From: CAYMCJ01 sp964388985
Lineage (GTDB): Bacteria; Patescibacteriota; Patescibacteriia; Patescibacteriales; CAYMCJ01
Assembly (NCBI GenBank): GCA_964388985.1
Contig: CAYMCJ010000003.1
Location: 1-35,445 of the forward strand
DNA: 35,445 nt
Direction of reading: 5' to 3'
A model generated the notes under the pieces. The model made no database searches. It worked only from the letters and a program-made list of their open reading frames with translations, and had not been told where the DNA came from. Made by a program: the position numbers and the translations under genes. Shown one piece after another: positions 24,696 to 30,229 of this stretch. Position 1 is the stretch's first letter. Every line of letters starts with the position of its first letter.

Positions 24696-24788
24696 CTACG
24701 AATTACGAATGTTTTACAAATCTACAAACACTAACGCAAACGTCTCAACTAATATTTGTAAATTTGTACTTAATTTGTAATTCGTGGC
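24696..24788. repeat. Inverted repeat R1 (second complete copy)
   Basis: Left arm CTACGAATTACGAATGTTTT..., right arm ...CTTAATTTGTAATTCGTGG, separated by a spacer of about 18 bp. Same family as 2025-2097 and the arms around the GxxExxY gene. It lies in the 553-bp spacer 24612-25164. Confidence 0.8.
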
Positions 24789-24896
24789 TGATAAATTCAG
24801 ACAAACGCGCAAGTCAATCAATCAATGTATTCTGTTTATATCTTACCTTATTTTTATAACCTTGTTAAGGCTAAATCCCAAAAATAAGCCCGATTG

Positions 24897-24925
24897 TTGA
24901 CAAAATTTAATATTATTGCTATACT
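24897..24925 (+). promoter_or_regulatory. Near-consensus promoter reading into hairpin element B
   Basis: TTGACA (24897-24902), 17-bp spacer, TATACT (24920-24925) with TG one base upstream (extended -10). The predicted +1 near 24932 gives a leader of about 230 nt that contains element B and then the zinc-ribbon gene. Between R1 and this promoter nothing else is recognised. Confidence 0.75.
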
Positions 24926-24961
24926 GCCAACATAATTAAATAATGTTTACGTTCTTTTTAA

Positions 24962-25126
24962 GGGACTGCCACCAAATGCCATTTTGGCTACAATTTATAA
25001 AAATCCGGCCAAATTTTCCCAAAAATTTTTTAGCTTATATTTTTCATATAAACCTCAAAATTTATTGAAAAAATTTGTCTTGAATTTTTAAAATTTCGCG
25101 GCAAAAGCGCATTTGGCGGCAGCCCC
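24962..25126 (+). repeat. Long-hairpin element, copy B (~165 bp), in a 5' leader
   Basis: The ends are inverted: GGGACTGCCACCAAATGC at the left and, reverse-complemented from the right, GGGGCTGCCGCCAAATGCG. Its reverse complement aligns along its whole length with copy A, sharing TGCGCTTTTG, GCGAAA and TTTGAGGTTTA. The apical stem TTATAT-GAAAA-ATATAA replaces the stem of copy A with different but still paired bases. AT-rich flanks TTTTAA and TATTAA match at 5 of 6 positions. Confidence 0.8.
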
Positions 25127-25164
25127 TATTAACTAAATTTTCGTAAACAACACAAGAAAAGTAA

Positions 25165-25335
25165 ATGGATAACAAAGATTATTCCGGCGGACGCCCGATG
25201 GTTAAAGGAAACTGGACCTGTTCCAAATGCGGAGCGGAAATCACAGAACTTCCTTTTGAACCGGACGGAGAAAGACCGCTTTATTGCCGAGATTGCCATC
25301 AGCAAATGAGGCAAAGTCGTCCCAGACGATTCTAA
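25165..25335 (+). CDS. Small CxxC...CxxC zinc-ribbon protein
   Basis: 56 aa (ATG 25165 to TAA 25335). Two knuckles, TCSKCGAE and YCRDCHQQ, spaced by 18 residues containing ELPFEPDGERPLY, match the small CxxC-x17-type zinc-ribbon proteins common in Patescibacteria. The basic C-terminus (QMRQSRPRRF) suggests nucleic-acid contact. A strong promoter and the structured element B lie upstream and a terminator follows, so it is a monocistronic unit with an unusually long leader for such a short gene. Only a weak AAGAAAAG precedes the start. Function unknown. Confidence 0.85.
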   Translation: MDNKDYSGGRPMVKGNWTCSKCGAEITELPFEPDGERPLYCRDCHQQMRQSRPRRF

Positions 25336-25409
25336 TTATCGCCAGACGATTTACAAGAAACATATTATTTAGATAACTTTATTATCATCTAATATATTTC
25401 GAGAAAACG

Positions 25410-25440
25410 AAAGCCGCGCTTAGAGCGCGACTTTTGTTTT
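25410..25440 (+). terminator. Terminator after the zinc-ribbon gene
   Basis: AAAG-c-CGCGCT-tag-AGCGCG-a-CTTTTGTTTTT: GC stem with one mismatch followed by a T-rich tail. Confidence 0.8.
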
Positions 25441-25445
25441 TGAAA

Positions 25446-25485
25446 TATATATTTGTAAATTTGTAGCTGATTTGTAAATTCGCAG
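25446..25485. repeat. Single arm of repeat R1
   Basis: ATATATTTGTAAATTTGTAG...TTTGTAAATTCGCAGG resembles the right arm of R1. No facing left arm is seen nearby, so this is a degraded or solo copy. Confidence 0.6.
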
Positions 25486-25493
25486 GAAAATCG

Positions 25494-26261
25494 CTAAACT
25501 TTTATTTTAGAAAAAAAATAACTGCCTAAACTTAAAATCACTATGCTAAAAATAAATAATACCAGAAAATCAGTCAACAGACTAAAATGCATCTGCCCGA
25601 CTAAAGCTCCCCTGATGCCATCTACTCCGTAAGAAAGAGGATTAAGCGTGGCCACAACTTCTATGGCCCGGGGTAAATTATTTAAAGGGAAAAGCGCGCC
25701 GGACAGGAAAAAAAGCGGCATGATTAAAAAATTAATAATTAAAGGAAAGGCGTGCATATCCTCCAATAATGAACCAATAGCCGTACCCAAGGCCGTAAAC
25801 AAGACGGCTATCAAAATCATAAAAACAAAAACCAATATAAAAGCCGGCGATAAAATCGGATTAAAACCAATAAATAAAGAAATTATAAATACAATCAAGC
25901 CCTGGGCCAGGGCCACGGTGGCTCCGCCAAAAGTGCGGCCGAGCATAATTGACCAGCGCGAAACCGGCGCCACTAAAGTCTCTTTTAAAAAACCGAATTG
26001 CTTGTCGGCGATAACTTCTATGCCGGAAAACATGGCCGTAAAAATAATACTCATGGAAATTATACCCGGAGATAAAAACTGAAGATAATCTCCGCCGCCG
26101 GCTTTTTGAAATATCGGCCCGAAGCCAAAGCCTAAAGCGACTAAAAAAAGCACGGGCTGGCCCAAAGAGCCGAGCATCCGGGCGCGCGAACGCAAATAAC
26201 GCTTTAGCTGCCTTAGCCAAAGTATATACATAACATTAATTATTTGTTTTATCTTTTCCAT
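25494..26261 (-). CDS. ABC-2 type transporter permease
   Basis: 255 aa with about six membrane helices (PVLFLVALGFGFGPIF; FLSPGIISMSIIFTAMFSG; AQGLIVFIISLFIGF; ILVFVFMILIAVLFTALG; LIINFLIMPLFFLSGALFP; FLVLFIFSIVILSLGSYF). The motif LKETLVAPVSRWSIMLGRTF and PLNNLPRAIEVVATLNPLSY are typical of DrrB/NodJ-like ABC-2 permeases, which pair with a DrrA/NodI-like ATPase to export a lipid, drug or polysaccharide. The start overlaps the ATPase stop by 13 bp, indicating translational coupling. Substrate unknown. Confidence 0.9.
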   Translation of the reverse strand: MEKIKQIINVMYILWLRQLKRYLRSRARMLGSLGQPVLFLVALGFGFGPIFQKAGGGDYLQFLSPGIISMSIIFTAMFSGIEVIADKQFGFLKETLVAPVSRWSIMLGRTFGGATVALAQGLIVFIISLFIGFNPILSPAFILVFVFMILIAVLFTALGTAIGSLLEDMHAFPLIINFLIMPLFFLSGALFPLNNLPRAIEVVATLNPLSYGVDGIRGALVGQMHFSLLTDFLVLFIFSIVILSLGSYFFSKIKV

Positions 26262-27034
26262 AATTTTCTTCGTTGCCTTATTCGGTCTAAATTACTGCCG
26301 CTTTCCTGGCGGATGACCTTGCCGGTAAACGACAAAAAAGCATCTTCCAAAGAATTGGCGCCAACAGTTTCCATTAATTCTTGAGGGCTGCCCTGGGCAA
26401 TAATTTTACCATGGTCTATAATGGCAATCCGGTCCGCCACCTTTTCGGCTTCTTCCATATAATGGGTAGTAAAAAAGATAGTAATATTTTCCATTTTATT
26501 AAGCTTTTTAATATAGTTCCAGATATGATTGCGGGTTTGCGGGTCAAGCCCCAGGGTTGGTTCGTCTAAAAATATAATTTTGGGGTGATGCAGGAGCCCG
26601 CGGGCGATTTCCAGTCTTCTTTTCATTCCGCCGGAAAAATTTTTAACCAAATCATTTCTCCTTTCCCAAAGTTCAACGATTTTTAAAAGCTCTGCCATTC
26701 TTGTTCGCCTGATTTTTTTTGGCAGGCCGTATAAAACCCCGTGAAATTCAAGATTTTCCCTGGCCGTCAATTCGTCGTCAATGCTCGGGTCCTGAAAAAT
26801 AATGCCGAAAGACCGCCTGGCCTTATTGGGTTCTTTGGCCGGATTATAGCCGTTTATTAAAACCTGCCCGGAAGTGGCTTTAAGCAGGGTGGTAAATATT
26901 TTAATGGTGGTGGTTTTACCGGCTCCGTTGGGCCCTAAGAAAGCAAAAATTTCTCCTTCTTTAACCGAAAAGGAGATATTATCTACGGCTATAAAACCGT
27001 TAAATTTTTTAGTTAAATTTTTGGCTTCAATCAT
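26249..27034 (-). CDS. ABC transporter ATP-binding protein (DrrA/CcmA-like)
   Basis: 261 aa. Walker A LGPNGAGKTTT (residues about 33-43), Q-loop IIFQDPSIDDELTARENL, signature NFSGGMKRRLEIARGL (about 132-147), Walker B KIIFLDEPTLGLDPQTR (about 152-168) and H-loop FTTHYMEEAE. The C-terminal tail has the usual LEDAFLSFTGK. It powers the permease encoded downstream. A TAAAAT at 27041-27046 (minus) lies 6 nt before the ATG, suggesting a leaderless transcript. Confidence 0.94.
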   Translation of the reverse strand: MIEAKNLTKKFNGFIAVDNISFSVKEGEIFAFLGPNGAGKTTTIKIFTTLLKATSGQVLINGYNPAKEPNKARRSFGIIFQDPSIDDELTARENLEFHGVLYGLPKKIRRTRMAELLKIVELWERRNDLVKNFSGGMKRRLEIARGLLHHPKIIFLDEPTLGLDPQTRNHIWNYIKKLNKMENITIFFTTHYMEEAEKVADRIAIIDHGKIIAQGSPQELMETVGANSLEDAFLSFTGKVIRQESGSNLDRIRQRRKLWKR

Positions 27035-27040
27035 TTTTCT

Positions 27041-27046
27041 ATTTTA
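27041..27046 (-). promoter_or_regulatory. Putative -10 box giving a leaderless ABC transporter mRNA
   Basis: TAAAAT on the minus strand, 6 nt upstream of the ATP-binding protein's ATG. No good -35 is seen, so support rests on spacing shared with other genes in this window. Confidence 0.35.
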
Positions 27047-27162
27047 TCACATTTTCTAAAAATAAAAAAACCATTGGCCAATATTATTTGACCAAAAAAC
27101 TGTTTTATGATAATGTCTTTTTAAATAAAACACACCTAACAACAAGGAGAAGGAGGAAAAAA

Positions 27163-27561
27163 ATGGCCGAAGAACAAATTAGACTTTCTCAAGAAGAAGA
27201 AAAAATGTTAGCGAAATTGCGGGAAAAAGCCTGGGGGCTTTTTGAAAGGGATAAGCGCTTTAAGCGTTCATATAAACCCCCGACAGAAAAAGATAAAAGG
27301 TGCTATCTCGTTACCACGCCAGACGGCGATAGTCTTTATATCACGGTTTGGCCCCGGTTAAAAGAGCTTAAACCGCCGAAAGAAGGCTCCAAAAAAATTA
27401 TGGTGAAAGTGAAAATAACAGACATAGCCGGAGAATATCACTCGCTTGCCAATTTCAAATCATTTACCCGCTTTGGCTGGCCTGCCGTTAACGGCGATTT
27501 CGGCGTCATCGCCCTGCTGAAAGCCTGGTTCAAAGGCTTTGATTGGGAAAGGAAGAACTAA
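27163..27561 (+). CDS. Orphan cytoplasmic protein
   Basis: 132 aa (MAEEQIRLSQEEEKML). The start at 27163 is set by a double Shine-Dalgarno, AAGGAGAAGGAGG, ending 6-7 nt before the ATG; an in-frame upstream extension is not needed. The N-terminus is Lys/Glu-rich and helical, followed by a predicted alpha/beta domain (CYLVTTPDGDSLYITVWPRL; KIMVKVKITDIAGEYHSLAN; NGDFGVIALLKAWFKGFDWE). No signal peptide or membrane helix. No family is recognised. A weak promoter (TTGACC 27088, GATAAT 27109, 15-bp spacer) and a downstream terminator make it monocistronic. Confidence 0.75.
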   Translation: MAEEQIRLSQEEEKMLAKLREKAWGLFERDKRFKRSYKPPTEKDKRCYLVTTPDGDSLYITVWPRLKELKPPKEGSKKIMVKVKITDIAGEYHSLANFKSFTRFGWPAVNGDFGVIALLKAWFKGFDWERKN

Positions 27562-27578
27562 ACCTAATAACAAAAAAC

Positions 27579-27612
27579 AAGACGACCCCACAAAAAAAGG
27601 ACCGTCTTTTTT
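27579..27612 (+). terminator. Terminator after the orphan gene (copy 1 of a repeated unit)
   Basis: AAGACGACCCC...GGACCGTCTTTTTT: stem AAGACG/CGTCTT with near-pairing extension and a T tail. Nearly the same unit occurs at 28993-29030. Confidence 0.75.
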
Positions 27613-27647
27613 ATTTTATTTAAATTGTAAAAATAATTCAGCGGATG

Positions 27648-27678
27648 CCGCGGTAGTCCCTAATGAAGACTACCGCGG
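27648..27678. repeat. REP-like hairpin, copy 1
   Basis: CCGCGGTAGTC-N9-GACTACCGCGG: perfect 11-bp arms, followed by AACTA. A related hairpin followed by the same GGAACTA lies at 29066-29094; the two bracket the RAYT block. Confidence 0.8.
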
Positions 27679-27683
27679 AACTA

Positions 27684-27708
27684 AAAAACACCGCCAAATC
27701 GGGCGGTG
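27684..27708 (-). terminator. Terminator after the four-cysteine mini-protein gene
   Basis: CACCGCC-aaatcg-GGCGGTG with a T-run (TTTTTTAG) after it on the minus strand and GTTTTATA on the plus strand. Confidence 0.75.
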
Positions 27709-27745
27709 GTTTTATAAACAGAGAATAAAATATTAGATTTAAAAA

Positions 27746-27934
27746 TTATTTCTCCTCAAAATAATTGCAATGTCCGTTTGGATTTACTTCTCCATATTCG
27801 CTTAAAGCCTCTGCAAAAGATTTGTCTTTGGGAACACAAACATTCTTGCCGTCTTTTGATTGATATTGACCGCAATTTTTGCATTGGGTGGATTCATCCG
27901 CCCAATTTTCTACGTATTGTACATCGTCTGACAT
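27746..27934 (-). CDS. Four-cysteine mini-protein (HiPIP-like cysteine layout)
   Basis: 62 aa with Cys18, Cys21, Cys33 and Cys56 (QCKNCGQYQ, NVCVP, VNPNGHCNYF). The order CxxC-x11-C-x22-C and the ending NPNGHCNYF recall high-potential iron-sulfur proteins (CxxC...C...NANGWC.A), although the last spacer is longer than usual and there is no export signal. A zinc-binding mini-protein is the alternative. Encoded 18 nt downstream of the AbrB-like gene, presumably one operon, followed by a strong terminator. Confidence 0.6.
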   Translation of the reverse strand: MSDDVQYVENWADESTQCKNCGQYQSKDGKNVCVPKDKSFAEALSEYGEVNPNGHCNYFEEK

Positions 27935-27952
27935 AAATTTATATTTAATTAT

Positions 27953-28168
27953 TTAATCTTTTGATAGCTTATTTACAAAATCACCCATAACATCAATTTT
28001 TAAGAGATTAAAGCCCTTATTATCCCGCCTTCTGACAATAATAAGCCTATCTCCTTTTTCTATTTTATATATTTTACGCAATTCCATTGGGATGGCAATC
28101 TGCCCTTTATCGGTTACGGTTACCATGCCAAAATAGCTAATTTTACGCTTACAGACTCCTTTTTTCAT
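27953..28168 (-). CDS. AbrB/SpoVT-family DNA-binding protein
   Basis: 71 aa. The core FGMVTVTDKGQIAIPMELRKIYKIEKGDRLIIV is a swapped-hairpin AbrB/MazE fold, binding DNA as a dimer. The N-terminus (MKKGVCKRKISY) is slightly extended. A consensus promoter overlaps an inverted repeat, fitting autorepression. It is followed by the four-cysteine mini-protein rather than a recognisable toxin, so a transition-state-type regulator is more likely than an antitoxin. Confidence 0.85.
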   Translation of the reverse strand: MKKGVCKRKISYFGMVTVTDKGQIAIPMELRKIYKIEKGDRLIIVRRRDNKGFNLLKIDVMGDFVNKLSKD

Positions 28169-28183
28169 ATGTTTTTGATTAAT

Positions 28184-28228
28184 TAAGATATTTCTTACTT
28201 ATCTTACCACACCTATTTTTTTTGTCAA
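28184..28228 (-). promoter_or_regulatory. Promoter and putative operator of the AbrB-like gene
   Basis: Minus strand: TTGACA (28228-28223), 16-bp spacer, TAAGAT (28206-28201). An inverted repeat TAAGATA-N9-TATCTTA (28184-28190 and 28200-28206) overlaps the -10 and start point, a suitable autoregulatory site. Confidence 0.65.
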
Positions 28229-28271
28229 GTTATATTATTTAAAAATATTCAAATTCATTTTCTAAAATAAA

Positions 28272-28296
28272 AAATACCGCCAAACCGGCAGTATTT
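28272..28296 (-). terminator. Terminator after the RAYT gene
   Basis: Minus strand: AATACTGCCGG-ttt-GGCGGTATTTTTTATTTT, with one mismatch in the stem and a T tail. Confidence 0.7.
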
Positions 28297-28327
28297 AAAA
28301 TTACATTACATATATAAATTTCCCAGA

Positions 28328-28954
28328 TTATTGCGGTCTGATTTCTCCTCCAAAGGCGGACAGGCATTCAGCCGGATTATAATAAATATATCGCCTAATT
28401 ATTTGTAATGATTTTTGTTGGCGGACAATATGGTCATAAAATGACCTTTGCCATTTAAATTCAGCCAACCCGGATTCATGAATCATTTTTGATGATGCGG
28501 TTTTAAACGCGCCAATTATATTTGATAATGATAATATTTTAAAATTATTATTATTTATATTGGCCGTGGTAGGGACAGGTCTAGACCTGTCCCTACCAAA
28601 CCTGTCCCTACCAAACCTGTCCCTACGGCTACGGCTACGGCCCGCCGCATTTTTAATTTTTTCCGAATTTATTAAAACAAGGCCGTGCATGTGATTCGGC
28701 ATTATTATAAATTGATCCAATTCTATATACGGATATTGTTGTTCCAGCCACAACCATTGTTGTCGCGCTATTTTCCCGTATTTATTTAATATTGTTTTTC
28801 CATTTTTTACCTCGCCAAAATATTTAATTTTGTCTTTTACGCAAATCGTTACGAAATAATATCCGTCCCGCGAATAATCATAACCTTTCAGCCGGTTTAA
28901 TTTCCGGGTATGCATTGGTAAAATTATTTTTTTCGCCTCCTTATAATAATACAT
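28328..28954 (-). CDS. REP-associated tyrosine transposase (RAYT, Y1/HUH family)
   Basis: 208 aa from ATG 28954 (an upstream TTG adds two residues). Motifs: GYYFVTICV, the HUH-type metal pair in PNHMHGLVL, and SFYDHIV with the expected catalytic Tyr, followed by IRRYIYYNP. RAYTs nick and rejoin single-stranded REP palindromes. A segment between the HUH motif and the catalytic Tyr (GRSRSRRDRFGRDRFGRDRS, then PVPTT) is encoded by a 30-bp palindrome plus 15-bp tandem repeats inserted in frame. TATTAT at 28961-28966 lies 6 nt before the ATG. REP-like hairpins lie on both sides of the gene block. Confidence 0.88.
   Translation of the reverse strand: MYYYKEAKKIILPMHTRKLNRLKGYDYSRDGYYFVTICVKDKIKYFGEVKNGKTILNKYGKIARQQWLWLEQQYPYIELDQFIIMPNHMHGLVLINSEKIKNAAGRSRSRRDRFGRDRFGRDRSRPVPTTANINNNNFKILSLSNIIGAFKTASSKMIHESGLAEFKWQRSFYDHIVRQQKSLQIIRRYIYYNPAECLSAFGGEIRPQ
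28568..28627. repeat. 30-bp palindrome plus 15-bp tandem repeats inside the RAYT gene
   Basis: 28568-28597 is a perfect palindrome (half-site GGTAGGGACAGGTCT and its complement). It continues into about two more 15-bp units, ACCTGTCCCTACCAA. The 15-bp period keeps frame and encodes the RDRFG repeats. Confidence 0.9.
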
Positions 28955-28992
28955 ATTCAAATAATATCACGTTTTATTTAAAATAAAAAAAC

Positions 28993-29030
28993 AAGACGAT
29001 CCCCTTAAATAAAAAGGACCGTCTTTTTTA
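28993..29030 (-). terminator. Terminator, copy 2 of a repeated unit
   Basis: AAGACGATCC...GGACCGTCTTTTTTA, nearly identical to 27579-27612. On the minus strand it terminates the gene at 29087-29953. Confidence 0.7.
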
Positions 29031-29065
29031 TTTTCTTTAAACCACAGAGATGATTTAATAAATAT

Positions 29066-29094
29066 CGCAGTAATTCCTGGCGGAGGCTACTGCG
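29066..29094. repeat. REP-like hairpin, copy 2
   Basis: CGCAGTA...TACTGCG with inner CC/GG pairs, followed by GAACTA as in copy 1 at 27648. It supplies the stop codon (TAG 29089-29087) of the neighbouring gene. Confidence 0.65.
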
Positions 29095-29953
29095 GAACTA
29101 GCTTTTTCCAATCATTTCCTTTTTCAGCTTCTTCTATAATATTAAATATATAGTTTACATCGTCTCTGGTGTTACTCCAAGTCTTGTTTGGATGCGATGT
29201 AAATAACTCTTCAAGTGCTTTTTCAACCTCTTGAGATTTTTTAATAAACTCAGGAGTAATTTGCTGTCTTTCAGCTTTAACAAAAAGAAGTAAAGTGGTT
29301 TTTAAAAAAGTCCATAATAAAAAATATAAAAGATTAATCCCAATTTCTAAAAATTTTTTATCAAATTTTAATTGTAAACCTATTGGCGTTTTTTGCCCCT
29401 CATCATTAATTTTTTTTACTTCTAAACCAATCTGATATGCTTTACTATGGGTTATCGCGGACATAAGAGAATAATATTTTTCCCAATCTAATTTTAATTC
29501 TTCTTTTAAAAATCCAGTTAAATTAAACTCTTTCGTTCCGTTTCTTTTTTTTATAAAAACTGAATATCCTTCATCTGGATAACAAGATAAATATATTACC
29601 CTAATTAATGATTCATAAATAGACCTACTTAAAATAACCGAATCTCCATAATGCCCCTTTAATAAAAGGTCAAACGAAGAATTAAATGTTTCTAAACTAT
29701 ATGCAACTATTAAAAATTGAATAGATTTGCTGGCGTGCCAAGTTTCTTTTTTAATATAGTTTACTTTATAGACTAACCGCGTTAATAGGTCAAAAAAATC
29801 CTCAAATTGCTTTACAAACCGTCCATAATCTTTTAAAACTTTTTTTGTGTGATCATTTTCATATTTATTTATATTAACAGCAACACGGCTTGCTGGCGTG
29901 CTACATAATTTGTCCATTTTATCTTTTAAATTTATCCTATCTTTTTGACTCAT
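29087..29953 (-). CDS. Hypothetical helical protein, DUF5677/HEPN-like
   Basis: 288 aa, predicted mostly alpha-helical and cytoplasmic. The central segment SLETFNSSFDLLLKGHYGDS, then VILSRSIYESLIRVIYLSCY, and later ITHSKAYQIG, resemble the DUF5677 group, whose members have a HEPN-like four-helix core; the R/S-x-H residues are present but a canonical RxxxxH is not obvious, so RNase activity cannot be claimed. The last residues and stop (LVPQ) are encoded by an adjacent REP-like hairpin, so the native C-terminus may have been altered by repeat insertion. Monocistronic, divergent from the proline-rich gene. Confidence 0.6.
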   Translation of the reverse strand: MSQKDRINLKDKMDKLCSTPASRVAVNINKYENDHTKKVLKDYGRFVKQFEDFFDLLTRLVYKVNYIKKETWHASKSIQFLIVAYSLETFNSSFDLLLKGHYGDSVILSRSIYESLIRVIYLSCYPDEGYSVFIKKRNGTKEFNLTGFLKEELKLDWEKYYSLMSAITHSKAYQIGLEVKKINDEGQKTPIGLQLKFDKKFLEIGINLLYFLLWTFLKTTLLLFVKAERQQITPEFIKKSQEVEKALEELFTSHPNKTWSNTRDDVNYIFNIIEEAEKGNDWKKLVPQ

Positions 29954-30082
29954 ATATTTAATTAAGTGATATGATAAATTATTATATTTTCTGCAATTAG
30001 AGTTATATAAAATAAAGATTATCTAATTTATTTAAAATTTACCAATATCTTCTCTGTGTAACTGCTAATCTCTTTATAGCCA

Positions 30083-30114
30083 AAAACCCCTGCCTAAAAA
30101 AGCATGGGGATTTT
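30083..30114. terminator. Terminator-like hairpin in the divergent spacer
   Basis: AAAACCCC-TGC...GCA-t-GGGG-a-TTTT, with single-base bulges. It lies between two divergent genes where no transcript is expected to end, so it may be a repeat remnant. Confidence 0.4.
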
Positions 30115-30166
30115 CTTATTAATTTAACTTTAACATTCTAACAATTTCCAGTCAATAATAACAGAA

Positions 30167-30204
30167 AAGACACTCAGTTTCGGGTACCCGAAACTGAGTG
30201 TCTT
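30167..30204. repeat. Perfect 38-bp palindrome upstream of the proline-rich gene
   Basis: Half-site AAGACACTCAGTTTCGGGT followed by its exact reverse complement, centred on GGTACC at 30185/30186. It ends 13 bp before the TATAAT of the gene at 30230 and covers the expected -35 position, so it is either an operator or a hairpin repeat. Confidence 0.9.
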
Positions 30205-30217
30205 AAATAATCTATGA

Positions 30218-30223
30218 TATAAT
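30218..30223 (+). promoter_or_regulatory. -10 box of a probable leaderless transcript
   Basis: TATAAT with 6 nt to the ATG at 30230, which puts +1 at or next to the start codon. No Shine-Dalgarno is possible in this spacing. Confidence 0.5.
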
Positions 30224-30229
30224 ATAAAT

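Noticed and set aside
27646..27710. CRISPR-like spacing of hairpins near the RAYT gene
   Set aside because: Only two or three dissimilar hairpins, no regular repeat-spacer pattern and no cas genes.
27953..28168. AbrB-like gene as antitoxin of a toxin-antitoxin pair
   Set aside because: The cotranscribed partner is a four-cysteine mini-protein with no toxin-like features.
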